From Burkholderiaceae bacterium (lineage in GTDB: Bacteria; Pseudomonadota; Gammaproteobacteria; Burkholderiales; Burkholderiaceae_C), in NCBI GenBank assembly GCA_019751915.1, contig JAIEMS010000007.1:1-64000 (forward strand): 64,000 bases of DNA, given 5' to 3'. The position numbers and the translations under genes were made by a program. The notes under the pieces are model-generated. The model saw only the letters and a list, made by a program, of their open reading frames with translations. It made no database searches and was not told the origin of the DNA. Positions 36,911 to 46,362 of the stretch are shown here, piece by piece (the first letter of the stretch is position 1; the number at the start of each line of letters is the position of its first letter).

Positions 36911-39012
36911 GGAACCAGATTATCGGCGCTGGGCGCGTTGGGTGCAGCATTTTCTGTACCGGCATCGCTGACATCGACAGCAATCGAGATCGGGCCGGCT
37001 GCGGCATCATCGTCTTCGTCGTCGTTGCCCGCATCCGTGGCGGGGCCATCATCGAGCGGGGTATCGAGCCGTTCGAGCACCGTGCCGTGCAGGTCGAGGG
37101 TGATGTCGTTGATATCGCCCAGTTTGACCCGCAGACGTGCGCCGCGCGGCAAGTTTTGCGCCCCCAGCACCGGAAACACCAACGGTAGCGTGTCGGCACG
37201 CACCAAAAAGCTGCCGCCCGGCCCTTCTTTGAACACCGTGGCTTCGAGTTCGGTAATGGCGTTTTGCTCTAGGTACTTGAGCGTCCAGAAGCGCTCCATG
37301 CCCGACTGGTAACTGTTGTAGGCACCGTAGGCGGCATCAAAACTGCTGATGACCGAGTACAACTCGGCATCCTTGGGCTTGAACGGCGCTGCCAAGGCCG
37401 CCGTTTTGCCGTGGCGCGCGCAGGCGATGATTTGCCACTGATTGACCAAATCGACATAGCGGCGCAGCGGCGAAGTCGCCCACGCGTAGCTTTTGACACC
37501 GATGCCCGCGTGCGGCAGCGCCTTGGTGCCCATGCGCACCTTAACGCCCGGGGCCATGCTGGCTTGGCTGCGGTAAATGCCGGGCACGCCCAGTTCGGCC
37601 ATCCAGCTACCCCACGTGCTGTTGGCGACGATAGCGGCCTCGGCCACAATCAAATCCAGCGGCGCACCGCGCTGGCGGGTGGTGATTTGCACCTGCTCGC
37701 TGCCGTTGGGCACCGCGCCATCGTTGCCGACCAAGCGAAAGTTGTAATCGGGCCGGTTGAAGTTTTCAGGCTTGCCGCGCACCACTTCGCGCTGGGCCTT
37801 GAGGCTCTTGGCAAGGCGGTGCAAAAAGGATAGCTGCTCACGCAGGTCTAGCAAGGGCTGCGGTGTATTTTCGACCTCAATGGTCGGGTCAGAGAGCCAA
37901 TTCTCGGTAACGATGTGATCGAGCTTGTCGTGGCGCAAATTGACGGCCACGGGCACGCGCTCGAGTTTGGTCTCGGTGCCGGTGATTTCGAGCGTGGCTT
38001 CGTTGATGGTCACGTACAGCGACACCGCTGGGTTGGCACGGCCTTCGTCCAAGGTGTAAATTTGCACGACCTCGTCGGGCAGCATCGTGACCTTGTAGCC
38101 CGGCATATACACCGTCGAGAGCCGGTTGCGCCCGATGTGGTCTAGCGGCGTGCCCGGCACAATCGCCAACCCCGGTGCGGCAATGTGGATGCCCAGCACC
38201 ACGGTGCCGCTGCCCAAGCCTTGCACCGACAGGGCATCGTCGATTTCGGTGGTTTGCGAATCGTCAATCGAATAGGCCTGCACGGGGGCCAGTGGCAAAT
38301 CTTCGGGTGGTTGGGGCGCTTGCACAGCGGCAAACCCGGTGCCCTTGGGAAAGTTATCAAACAAAAAGCGCTGCCAATGGAACTGGTAAGCCGAATCAAT
38401 GGCCCCGGCTTTTTGCAGCAAATCCAGCGGCGCGGTGTGCGTAGCGCGGCTGGCCTCGACCACGGCCTTGTATTCGGCGGCGTTTTTGTCGGGCTTGAAC
38501 AAAATTTTGTAGAGCTGCTCACGGATCGGCTGCGGGCATTCGCCTTGGCCCAGTGCCTGCGCCCATTCGCCAATTTGCTCTAGCACGCGCTGCTTTTTCT
38601 CGATTGCTGCCAGCGCCTGCTGCACGATTTCAGCGGGTGCTTTTTTGAACCGCCCTTTACCTGCGCGGCGAAAGTAATGCGGGGCTTCGTACATCCGCAG
38701 CAACGCGCTAGCCTGCTGCACCAGCGTGGCGTTGTCCGAAAAATAATCACGGGCCAAATCAGCAAAGCCAAACTCGTCTTCGGGGGCAAATTCCCAAGCC
38801 AGTTCTAGCTCAATGCTTTGCGCGACGGCCTGTGCCTGCGCCATCAGCTCGGCTGGGGCGGGCTTGTCAAATTTGAGCAGGATATGGGCGGCTTTGACTT
38901 TGACCCGTTTTCCCGATTCAAGCTCGATTTGTGCCGACGTGTCGGCTTCAGAGAGGATGCGGCCGGCCAGGAATTTGCCGGATTCTTCAAACAGTGCGTG
39001 CATGGTTGGCAT
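36907..39012 (-). CDS. RNase II/RNase R-family 3'-5' exoribonuclease
   Basis: The 701-residue product has the RNB catalytic domain: DSQTTEIDDALSV with the metal-binding acidic residues, GIHIAAPGLAIVPGTPLD, MLPDEVVQIYTLDEG and the later SPLRRYVDLVNQWQI. An N-terminal region of about 250 residues differs from the paired cold-shock domains of RNase R, and the C-terminal S1-like part is short, ending in an acidic Asp/Ala-rich tail. It degrades RNA processively. I leave the symbol blank because rnb and rnr cannot be told apart from this alone. It is the first gene of the run leading to mtgA. Confidence 0.88.
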   Translation of the reverse strand: MPTMHALFEESGKFLAGRILSEADTSAQIELESGKRVKVKAAHILLKFDKPAPAELMAQAQAVAQSIELELAWEFAPEDEFGFADLARDYFSDNATLVQQASALLRMYEAPHYFRRAGKGRFKKAPAEIVQQALAAIEKKQRVLEQIGEWAQALGQGECPQPIREQLYKILFKPDKNAAEYKAVVEASRATHTAPLDLLQKAGAIDSAYQFHWQRFLFDNFPKGTGFAAVQAPQPPEDLPLAPVQAYSIDDSQTTEIDDALSVQGLGSGTVVLGIHIAAPGLAIVPGTPLDHIGRNRLSTVYMPGYKVTMLPDEVVQIYTLDEGRANPAVSLYVTINEATLEITGTETKLERVPVAVNLRHDKLDHIVTENWLSDPTIEVENTPQPLLDLREQLSFLHRLAKSLKAQREVVRGKPENFNRPDYNFRLVGNDGAVPNGSEQVQITTRQRGAPLDLIVAEAAIVANSTWGSWMAELGVPGIYRSQASMAPGVKVRMGTKALPHAGIGVKSYAWATSPLRRYVDLVNQWQIIACARHGKTAALAAPFKPKDAELYSVISSFDAAYGAYNSYQSGMERFWTLKYLEQNAITELEATVFKEGPGGSFLVRADTLPLVFPVLGAQNLPRGARLRVKLGDINDITLDLHGTVLERLDTPLDDGPATDAGNDDEDDDAAAGPISIAVDVSDAGTENAAPNAPSADNLVP

Positions 39013-39032
39013 TGTCCCATGAGGCAGCGCCG

Positions 39033-39617
39033 TCAGACCAACTGTAAGAACTCCACGATAGCCTCGATATGGTCTGGAAAATCGCTCAAGGCGTGGTCGC
39101 CGCCATCGAGCAAGTGCAATTGGGCCTGCGGGTAGCGGGCCACCATTTCACGCCAATCGAGCACCTCATCGCCTTGGGCGACGATGGCCATTTGGTTGTT
39201 GGCAGGCGGGTGCTCTCTGACATCTAGGGCGTTCAATTCACCAATAAAGCAGGGGTCAAAATAAAACCGTTCGGCTTCATTGTGCCAAGCGGTTTGCTCG
39301 CCAATGTAGCGCTCCAGATCGCGCGCCGGATGGACGGCAGGGTTCAGCAGCACGGCTGGGCAGCCGGTCTGCTGCGCGACCCAACTGGCATAAAACCCCC
39401 CTAGCGAGGAGCCAACCACCGCCATCTGGCTGTGCGGCCAGTCGGCAATCCCTTGGGCGACCAGCGCCATCGCTGCGTGCGGTGAAGGCGGCAGTTGCGG
39501 GCACCACCAGTGCACCCCGGGATGCTGGCTGGCAACACGCTGGGCCATCAGGCGCGCTTTGGCCGATTGGGGCGAGGAGCGAAAGCCGTGCAGGTAAAGC
39601 AAGTGGGTGGTGGGCAT
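39033..39617 (-). CDS. YqiA/UPF0227-type alpha/beta-hydrolase (esterase)
   Basis: Small cytosolic esterase-like protein of 194 residues. It starts with the oxyanion motif LLYLHGFRSSPQSAKA. It has the nucleophile elbow VVGSSLGGFYA (S71), an acid at D150/D154 (QGDEVLDW) and H175 (GGDHALSDF). E. coli YqiA has short-chain esterase activity; the natural substrate is unknown. It is divergent from rodA, and its stop is 20 bases beyond the RNase start. Confidence 0.88.
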   Translation of the reverse strand: MPTTHLLYLHGFRSSPQSAKARLMAQRVASQHPGVHWWCPQLPPSPHAAMALVAQGIADWPHSQMAVVGSSLGGFYASWVAQQTGCPAVLLNPAVHPARDLERYIGEQTAWHNEAERFYFDPCFIGELNALDVREHPPANNQMAIVAQGDEVLDWREMVARYPQAQLHLLDGGDHALSDFPDHIEAIVEFLQLV

Positions 39618-39688
39618 GGGGCGGCAACAAAAAGTGGCGATGAGAAGGGGTATCTGCGCCCGATTGTGCCGCGTCCGATAATTGCGCT

Positions 39689-40864
39689 ATGGGAACTCCT
39701 TTTGACAAACCTTCGCTGCTGCAACGTCTTTTGCCGTTGTTTCGCGGTTTCGATGGCTGGCTGGTTTTGGTGGTCATATTGCTGGCCGCTGTGGGCTTAG
39801 TGGCAATGTATTCGGCGGGCTACGACCACGGCACCCGCTTTATTGACCATGCCCGCAACATGCTGCTGGCGGCTGGGCTGTTGTTCGTGGTGGCACAACT
39901 ACCACCGCAGCGGTTGTTGGTGGCGGCTGTGCCGCTGTATGCGCTGGGGGTGGCTTTGCTGATGGCCGTGGCCTTGTTCGGCATTACCAAGAAAGGGGCA
40001 CAGCGCTGGATTGATTTGGGTGTGGTGATCCAGCCCAGCGAAATTTTAAAAATTGCCATGCCGCTGATGCTGGCGTGGTGGTTCCAAAAGCGCGAGGGCC
40101 AATTGCGTCCACTGGACTTTGCGGTGGCGGGCTCTTTGTTGGCAGTGCCGGTCGGACTCATCATGAAGCAGCCTGATTTGGGCACTGCGCTCCTGGTGCT
40201 GGCCGCAGGGCTTTCGGTGATTTTGTTTGCTGGTTTGCCGTGGAAATTTGTCGTACCCCCGATGCTGCTGGGGCTGGTAGGTATAGCGCTGATCGTCAGT
40301 TTTGAACCCGAACTGTGTGCCAATGGGGTGCGCTGGCCGGTGCTGCACGACTACCAGCAGCAGCGTATCTGCACGTTGCTCGATCCGACGCGCGACCCCT
40401 TGGGCAAGGGGTTTCACATTATTCAGGGGATGATCGCCATTGGGTCTGGCGGGATGTTTGGCAAAGGCTTTATGGCGGGCACCCAGACCCATCTGGAGTT
40501 CATCCCCGAGCGCACCACCGACTTCATTTTTGCCGCCTTCTCTGAAGAATTTGGCTTGCTGGGCAACCTGTACTTGATCGTTTGTTTTCTGTGTTTAGTC
40601 TGGCGGGGTTTGGCCATTGCGATGGGGGCTACGACATTGTTTGGCCGCTTGATGGCAGGGGCCGTATCCATGATCTTTTTTACCTATGCCTTTGTGAACA
40701 TGGGCATGGTCAGTGGCATGTTGCCGGTGGTGGGCGTGCCGTTGCCCTTTGTCAGTTATGGTGGCACCGCCATGGTCACTTTGGGGTTGGCATTGGGCAT
40801 TTTGATGTCGGTAGCGCGGGCGCAGCGCCAACCACCGCCGCCGGTGCAGCCGGTACAGATTTAA
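39689..40864 (+). CDS. rodA: SEDS-family peptidoglycan polymerase RodA
   Basis: Lipid II polymerase of the elongasome, partner of PBP2, in the inner membrane. The 391-residue product has about ten helices. Family blocks are AMYSAGYDHGTRF, GAQRWIDLGVVIQPSEILK, the catalytic-loop KQPDLGTALLVL and the C-terminal GMLPVVGVPLPFVSYGGTAM. It is a paralogue of the FtsW at 12908-14194. It has no mreBCD or pbp2 next to it in the window, although rodA usually follows them; the divergent neighbour is the esterase gene. Confidence 0.94.
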   Translation: MGTPFDKPSLLQRLLPLFRGFDGWLVLVVILLAAVGLVAMYSAGYDHGTRFIDHARNMLLAAGLLFVVAQLPPQRLLVAAVPLYALGVALLMAVALFGITKKGAQRWIDLGVVIQPSEILKIAMPLMLAWWFQKREGQLRPLDFAVAGSLLAVPVGLIMKQPDLGTALLVLAAGLSVILFAGLPWKFVVPPMLLGLVGIALIVSFEPELCANGVRWPVLHDYQQQRICTLLDPTRDPLGKGFHIIQGMIAIGSGGMFGKGFMAGTQTHLEFIPERTTDFIFAAFSEEFGLLGNLYLIVCFLCLVWRGLAIAMGATTLFGRLMAGAVSMIFFTYAFVNMGMVSGMLPVVGVPLPFVSYGGTAMVTLGLALGILMSVARAQRQPPPPVQPVQI

Positions 40865-40877
40865 AAAGGCACACCCC

Positions 40878-41642
40878 ATGCCCCACACTGCCCCCCGCAA
40901 CACCGATCACGCTGGCAACCGTTTGCGCATTGCCACCTACAACATCCACAAAGGCGTGCAGGGCATTGGGCCTGTGCGCCGATTGGAAATCCACAACCTT
41001 GCTCTGGCGATGGAGCAACTCCATGCCGACATCATTTGTCTGCAAGAAGTGCGCAAACTCAACCGGCGTGAACAAACGTACTTTGAACAGTGGCCCGATG
41101 TACCGCAGGCCGATTTTTTGGCCCCGGCGGGTTATGAAGCTGTCTACCGCACCAACGCCTTCACCCGCCACGGCGAACACGGCAACGCCTTACTGACACG
41201 CTGGCCGGTACTGGGACACCAGCACGAAGATATTTCCGACCATCGCTTTGAGCAGCGCGGGCTGCTGCACGTTGAAATCAGCTTTCAGGGTCGCGCCGTG
41301 CATGCCATCGTTGTGCATTTGGGGCTGATTCCGGGCAGCCGCTTGCGCCAAGTGCAACGCCTGCGTGCCTTCATCGAACGCGAAGTGCCTTCCGATGCCC
41401 CGCTGGTGCTGGCCGGTGACTTCAACGACTGGGGCCAGCAGGTCAAGCGCGCGCTGGCCCTATCGGGCTTGATCGAGTTCGAGGCCGAACGCGCCTTTAC
41501 TTACCCGGCGCGGCTCCCCATCGTCCAGCTTGACCACATTTATGTGCGCGGTTTGCAACCACTGGGGCTGCACGTGCCGCGTGGACGCATGTGGTGGCGC
41601 ATGTCCGACCACTTGCCGTTGATTGCTGAGTTTGCTTTCTGA
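40878..41642 (+). CDS. Endonuclease/exonuclease/phosphatase-family protein (YbhP-like)
   Basis: The 254-residue product has the EEP fold motifs: IATYNIHKGVQG, IICLQEVRKLN (metal Glu), HGEHGNALLTRWPV, VVHLGLIPGSRLRQV, LAGDFNDW and the final MSDHLPLIAEF. There is no signal peptide. Substrate could be DNA, a phosphoinositide-like lipid headgroup or another phosphodiester. It lies nine bases before clsB, the same pairing as ybhP-clsB in E. coli, which suggests a phospholipid-related job. Confidence 0.85.
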   Translation: MPHTAPRNTDHAGNRLRIATYNIHKGVQGIGPVRRLEIHNLALAMEQLHADIICLQEVRKLNRREQTYFEQWPDVPQADFLAPAGYEAVYRTNAFTRHGEHGNALLTRWPVLGHQHEDISDHRFEQRGLLHVEISFQGRAVHAIVVHLGLIPGSRLRQVQRLRAFIEREVPSDAPLVLAGDFNDWGQQVKRALALSGLIEFEAERAFTYPARLPIVQLDHIYVRGLQPLGLHVPRGRMWWRMSDHLPLIAEFAF

Positions 41643-41650
41643 GGAAACGC

Positions 41651-42865
41651 ATGCAGCCGAGTTCTGATGTGGGTGCTGGTCACTGCATTCATTTGTTGCA
41701 AGGTGCCGTGGAATTGTTTGCAGCGCTGGTGCAGGCGATGGACAGCGCCCGCACCGACATCCAATTAGAAACGTATATTTTTAACTTTACCGCTGCTGGT
41801 AGCACCGTGGCCCAAGCACTGGTGCGTGCAGCCCAGCGCGGCGTGCGGGTGCGGGTGGTGGTCGATGGCGTGGGGACGGGGCCACTGCCCCCGGCATGGC
41901 AAGAAAATTTTTCAGCAGCCGGGGTGCAATACCAAATCTATGCCCCGCTGGGGCCACTGGGTTTGCTGATTCCCAGTCGCTGGCGCAGGCTGCACCGCAA
42001 GCTGTGCGTGGTGGACAGGACGGTGCTCTTTTGCGGTGGCATCAACATATTGGACGATTATTACGACCCGCACCACGGCACGCTGCAAGCGCCGCGCTTT
42101 GATTTTGCGGTGCAGGCCAGCGGCAGTTTGGTCACCCAAGCCAGCGACGTGATGGAAAAACTCTGGCAGCGCATGCAAGCCGTGCGCGATGTACGCCAGC
42201 ACCGCTTGCCCGCAGCGGTGCGTGCGCTGCGCGCGGCACACGCTGCGCGCCATCAGCCGTTGCCCCAGACCGGGGCCGTGGTGCGCGCAGCACTGGTGCT
42301 GCGCGACAACCTGCGCAACCGTACCCGGATTGAAAAAGCCTACCTGCGGGCCATTGGTATGGCCCGCGACGAAATCATCATCGCGAACGCCTACTTTATG
42401 CCCGGGCGTAAGCTGCGCTTGGCATTGGTACGGGCCGCCCAGCGCGGTGTGCGCGTCCAACTGCTGCTGCAAGGACGTTATGAACACTTTATGCAGTACC
42501 ACGCAGCACGGCCCATTTACGGCATTTTGTTGGCCGCAGGGGTCGAGATTTACGAATACGCTCCGAGCTTCCTGCACGCGAAGGTGGCCGTGATCGATGG
42601 ACGGGGCCAGCGGCCTTGGGCCACGGTCGGCTCGTCCAATTTAGACCCACTGTCGTTGCTACTGGCCCACGAAGCCAATGTCGTGATTGAAGACGCTGCC
42701 TTTGCCCAGCAATTGCGCCAGCGATTGGTAGATGCCATGCAACACGCCGGTTCGGCACTCGACCGCCAGCGCTACGCCCAACGCCCTTGGCGCACGCGCG
42801 TACTCGACCGCATTGCCTTTGGACTCATGCGCGCAGCCCTGTGGCTGACGGGCAAAAGGTACTAA
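41651..42865 (+). CDS. clsB: Cardiolipin synthase ClsB-type (phospholipase D family)
   Basis: Makes cardiolipin by phosphatidyl transfer to phosphatidylglycerol. The 404-residue product has two HKD motifs: H115-x-K117-x4-D122 (LHRKLCVVD) and H309-x-K311-x4-D316 (LHAKVAVID), each followed by the Gly/Ser-Asn motif (GGIN and GSSNLD). There is no N-terminal pair of membrane helices, unlike ClsA, which fits ClsB. AGGAAACGC precedes ATG 41651. It is probably cotranscribed with the upstream hydrolase gene. Confidence 0.9.
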   Translation: MQPSSDVGAGHCIHLLQGAVELFAALVQAMDSARTDIQLETYIFNFTAAGSTVAQALVRAAQRGVRVRVVVDGVGTGPLPPAWQENFSAAGVQYQIYAPLGPLGLLIPSRWRRLHRKLCVVDRTVLFCGGINILDDYYDPHHGTLQAPRFDFAVQASGSLVTQASDVMEKLWQRMQAVRDVRQHRLPAAVRALRAAHAARHQPLPQTGAVVRAALVLRDNLRNRTRIEKAYLRAIGMARDEIIIANAYFMPGRKLRLALVRAAQRGVRVQLLLQGRYEHFMQYHAARPIYGILLAAGVEIYEYAPSFLHAKVAVIDGRGQRPWATVGSSNLDPLSLLLAHEANVVIEDAAFAQQLRQRLVDAMQHAGSALDRQRYAQRPWRTRVLDRIAFGLMRAALWLTGKRY

Positions 42866-42878
42866 CAAAGCACACCAC

Positions 42879-42934
42879 AGTTGCTATATTTATAATAGCT
42901 TTTAGTGCTTTGTGGTGGCCCGTCAGAGGGCCAA
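42879..42934. repeat. Interspersed repeat, intergenic copy
   Basis: AGTTGCTATATTTATAATAG then CTTTTAGTGCTT, and after a GC-rich loop GTCAGAGGGCCAAA. The left arm pairs as GCTAT/ATAGC. The right arm is a variant of the GCTAGAGGCCAAA core. It sits between clsB and folE, 45 bases before the folE start. Confidence 0.6.
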
Positions 42935-42979
42935 ACCCTTTCAAAAATGGGGTGGAACGTTCGCTGGTACGATGGCCGC

Positions 42980-43705
42980 ATGTTCAGACAACTGGCCGCC
43001 GAAATGAACCCAGACACCCCAGACGAAGGCACCCCAGTCTCCGTCAAAATCCGCGAGCGGCTCGCAAGCGCCCGCAAGCGCTTTCATGCCAACGACAACA
43101 TCGCTGAATTCATCGAGCCCGGCGAGCTTGAGCTGCTGCTTGATGAAGTCGAAGTCAAAATGCAAGGCGTGCTCGATAGCTTGGTCATCAACACCGAAAG
43201 CGACCACAACACCCACAGCACCGCCCGGCGCGTGGCCAAGATGTACCTCAACGAGGTCTTTAAGGGACGCTACGTGGCGCAGCCACCTATCACCGAGTTC
43301 CCCAATGCCGAACACCTCAACGAGCTGATGATCGTCGGCCCGCTCACCGTGCGCAGCGCTTGCAGCCACCATTTTTGCCCGGTCATTGGCAAAATTTGGA
43401 TCGGTGTGATGCCCAACGAGCACACCAATGTGATCGGGTTGTCCAAGTACGCGCGGTTGGTGGACTGGATCATGGGCCGACCCCAAATTCAAGAAGAAGC
43501 CGTGGTGCAACTGGCCGATCTGATTATGGAAAAAACCCAGCCCGACGGTTTGGCCATCGTGATGGAGGCCAGCCACTTTTGTATGTCGTGGCGCGGTGTG
43601 CGCGAGATGGACAGCAAAATGATCAACTCGGTCATGCGCGGTGTGTTCCTCAAGGATTCTGCCTTGCGCCGTGAATTTTTGTCCCTCATTCCCGGAAAGA
43701 ACTGA
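42980..43705 (+). CDS. folE: GTP cyclohydrolase I FolE
   Basis: Zinc enzyme that opens GTP to 7,8-dihydroneopterin triphosphate, the first step to tetrahydrofolate. The 241-residue product has VKMQGVLDSLVI, DHNTHSTARRVAKMYLNEVF, the zinc/catalytic CSHHFCPVIGKIWIG and SHFCMSWRGVREM with the third ligand. ATG 42980 (MFRQLAAEM) was chosen; the longer frame from 42905 reads through the repeat, and a start at 43004 is also possible. Its stop is two bases before the BLUF gene. Confidence 0.93.
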   Translation: MFRQLAAEMNPDTPDEGTPVSVKIRERLASARKRFHANDNIAEFIEPGELELLLDEVEVKMQGVLDSLVINTESDHNTHSTARRVAKMYLNEVFKGRYVAQPPITEFPNAEHLNELMIVGPLTVRSACSHHFCPVIGKIWIGVMPNEHTNVIGLSKYARLVDWIMGRPQIQEEAVVQLADLIMEKTQPDGLAIVMEASHFCMSWRGVREMDSKMINSVMRGVFLKDSALRREFLSLIPGKN

Positions 43706-43707
43706 CC

Positions 43708-44130
43708 ATGTTGGTACGCCTGCTTTATGCCAGCCGTGTGGTGGACGATTCACCTGCGGCTATCGAAGACATTCTGGCCCAGTCGCGCCAGCACAATCCA
43801 GGCTGCGGAATCACCGGCATTTTGTGCTACGGCGGCGGCATTTTTTTGCAAGCCATTGAGGGCGGGCGCTCGGCAGTGAACGCGCTGTACGGCCAAATTT
43901 TGCACGATGCACGCCATGAAGATGTCCAGTTGCTGCACTACGAAGAAATTGCCGAACGCCGCTTTGGCGGCTGGACGATGGGGCAGGTGAATTTGTCCAA
44001 AATTAACCACTCGATTTTGCTCAAATACTCTGAAACCCCCGAGCTTGATCCTTACGCTGTTTCGGGCAAAGTATCGCTGGCGTTGCTGGAAGAACTGATG
44101 GCAACGGCCTCGATCATGGGTCGGGCTTGA
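43708..44130 (+). CDS. BLUF-domain blue-light sensor
   Basis: Short 140-residue BLUF protein that binds FAD and responds to blue light. The key residues are present at the right spacing: Tyr7 (LLYAS), Asn30 (QHNPGCGITG), Gln48 (FLQAIEG) and the W89-x-M91 pair (FGGWTMG). There is no attached output domain, so it must act on a separate partner through its C-terminal helices (about 100-140). It starts two bases after folE, so the two are probably cotranscribed; a functional link between them is not known to me. Confidence 0.92.
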   Translation: MLVRLLYASRVVDDSPAAIEDILAQSRQHNPGCGITGILCYGGGIFLQAIEGGRSAVNALYGQILHDARHEDVQLLHYEEIAERRFGGWTMGQVNLSKINHSILLKYSETPELDPYAVSGKVSLALLEELMATASIMGRA

Positions 44131-44148
44131 GCATTTTTGTTGCAGCCT

Positions 44149-44358
44149 ATGACCCGCACGATGCTGTTTTGCTGCTCGGTGGCGCTGGTGTGCAGTGCAG
44201 CTTTGGCTGCACCGGCACCGTGGTACTTTTGGCGCAGCAAAATCGATGGGGCCAGAGTCTGCGCCCAAACCTCACCCGGCACGGGTTGGCAAGCCGAGAG
44301 TGTTGCGTTTGATGGCCCCAGTTGCCAGTCGCGCCGCCGTGCAGTGCCCGCGCAATGA
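44149..44358 (+). CDS. Small exported protein (69 aa)
   Basis: The 69-residue product has a clear signal peptide (LFCCSVALVCSAALA, cleavage near APAP). The short mature part starts with APWYFWRSKIDG and has two Cys residues (VCAQTSPGTGW and PSCQSRR) that could form a disulphide. I believe similar small proteins occur in related genomes but know no function. ATG 44149 lies 18 bases after the BLUF stop; three longer in-frame starts would spoil the signal sequence. Confidence 0.55.
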   Translation: MTRTMLFCCSVALVCSAALAAPAPWYFWRSKIDGARVCAQTSPGTGWQAESVAFDGPSCQSRRRAVPAQ

Positions 44359-44370
44359 ATACGCGGGCGT

Positions 44371-44979
44371 TCACTCGCCCTGAATGAGTGCCAAGTAGGC
44401 GCTGCGGGTTTGCGGTGATACCGAGGCTATCAATTGTTCGTGGGGCGTTTGGTGCCGGGCCAGCATACGGGCCGAGGCCACCATACGGGACTTGCAAAAC
44501 CAATGGCAGCTGTGTTGCATCAAAAACAACTCGGCAGACATGGTGAAGGCCCGGTCGCGGGGTGAAATGTCACTGCCCCGATCCGCCGCATTGGCAATGC
44601 CACGCGCATGAATGACCAGCATTTTTCGCATATCGAACGTCGCAGCCGGAAACAGCGTTGCAGCCAAAGGAATGGGCAACAGGAAACGGCTGACACAGGT
44701 ATCGGCCTGCGCTTCTTTGGCAAATTCGGCGGCAAATTTCCTAAACTGCTCGCACAGTTGCGCTTCGGTGGTGTGCAATAACTGCCAGATTTGTTCGCTA
44801 CGCTCGGGGGTACTCTCGCCCAGAGCACGCAAATAGCCCTCGGTCAGGGCCTCCATCAGCTTTTCAATCTGGTAGTGGTGCAGGTGGGTTGCCAGCAACA
44901 CGATATGCTTGCGCTGTTGTCGGGCGTTCAGGATGTAGGCACCTGCAGTCAACAGCAAAGCGAGGGTCAAAATATCCAC
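44371..44979 (-). CDS. Membrane-anchored protein of unknown function
   Basis: The 202-residue product begins with one hydrophobic helix (ILTLALLLTAGAYIL, about residues 3-17) and continues as a mostly helical, His/Gln/Glu-rich cytosolic part (HIVLLATHLHHYQIEKLMEAL). No catalytic motif is evident. Start GTG 44979 was chosen because AGGA lies seven bases before it; TTG 44985 is the alternative. It is convergent with the small exported protein. Codon use is like its neighbours, so it is probably a real gene. Confidence 0.6.
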   Translation of the reverse strand: MDILTLALLLTAGAYILNARQQRKHIVLLATHLHHYQIEKLMEALTEGYLRALGESTPERSEQIWQLLHTTEAQLCEQFRKFAAEFAKEAQADTCVSRFLLPIPLAATLFPAATFDMRKMLVIHARGIANAADRGSDISPRDRAFTMSAELFLMQHSCHWFCKSRMVASARMLARHQTPHEQLIASVSPQTRSAYLALIQGE

Positions 44980-45595
<616 letters not shown>

Positions 45596-45602
45596 TTTTG
45601 AG

Positions 45603-45662
45603 GCATTTTCGGCCTCTAGCCCTTGCACCGCTAAGGTTTATAGCTATAAAAATAATAGCTTT
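45603..45662. repeat. Interspersed repeat, intergenic copy (reverse orientation)
   Basis: On the minus strand it begins AAAGCTATTATTTTTATAGC and ends AGGGCTAGAGGCCGAAAA, with TAGCGGTGC between. The left arm pairs GCTAT/ATAGC and the right arm keeps the GCTAGAGGCC core. It fills the gap between the ferredoxin stop and the pth stop, which overlaps its edge. Confidence 0.65.
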
Positions 45663-46272
45663 ATGCCACAACATCAGGCCGTGGTGGTTTCGGGCGGGGC
45701 GGCTTGGTGGTGTGGATCAGCAGCGTTGCTTTGTCCATCTCACCGGCCAGTAGCGCAGGCCATGCTTTGAGAGAGTGGGCAATGCTGTCTTCCATCAGCG
45801 TGCGTTGTTCGGGGGCCGGTTTTTTCAGAACCCAGTTTGCCACGTCAGATTTGACACCCGGATGCCCAATACCAATGCGCAAACGCCAGTAGTCGGGCGA
45901 ACCCAGTTGGGCATGGATATCGCGCAGGCCGTTGTGCCCTGCATGGCTACCACCACGCTTGAGTTTGACTTGGCCAGGATCCATGTCCAGTTCGTCGTGA
46001 ACGACCAAAACCTCCTCGGGGACGATTTTGAAAAACCGTGCCAGCGCTGCGACCGACTTGCCTGACAGATTCATGAAAGTCTGCGGCTGCAACAACCACA
46101 CGGGCTGACCATGCACCACCGCCCGCGCCGCAAGGCCCCAGTAGCTGCGCTCTGGCTGAAGTGTCACTTTGAGTTCGCGGGCCAACGCATCAATCCACCA
46201 AAAACCTGCGTTGTGGCGAGTGGCCTCGTAATCTGGCCCAGGATTGCCCAAGCCCACCAACAGTTTAATCAT
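45661..46272 (-). CDS. pth: Peptidyl-tRNA hydrolase
   Basis: Releases tRNA from peptidyl-tRNAs that drop off the ribosome. The 203-residue product has [19 protein letters not shown] with N10 and catalytic H20, [20 protein letters not shown] and [13 protein letters not shown]. The C-terminal 15 residues are a Lys/Pro-rich tail. It follows rplY on the same strand, a common pairing, with a hairpin between them. Confidence 0.95.
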   Translation of the reverse strand: MIKLLVGLGNPGPDYEATRHNAGFWWIDALARELKVTLQPERSYWGLAARAVVHGQPVWLLQPQTFMNLSGKSVAALARFFKIVPEEVLVVHDELDMDPGQVKLKRGGSHAGHNGLRDIHAQLGSPDYWRLRIGIGHPGVKSDVANWVLKKPAPEQRTLMEDSIAHSLKAWPALLAGEMDKATLLIHTTKPPRPKPPRPDVVA

Positions 46273-46298
46273 TCAGTGCCTTTGCAGCATAAAAGCCA

Positions 46299-46321
46299 AC
46301 GGCCCACACAAGGTGGGCCGT
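46299..46321 (-). terminator. Hairpin terminator after rplY
   Basis: ACGGCCCAC (46299-46307) and GTGGGCCGT (46313-46321) form a perfect nine-pair stem with a five-base loop. On the minus strand it is followed by TGGCTTTTAT. It lies 40-60 bases after the rplY stop and before pth, so it may reduce rather than stop readthrough. Confidence 0.6.
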
Positions 46322-46362
46322 TCGGTGCCAGTGTAGCCGCAAGCGGCTACTTACAAGCCTGA

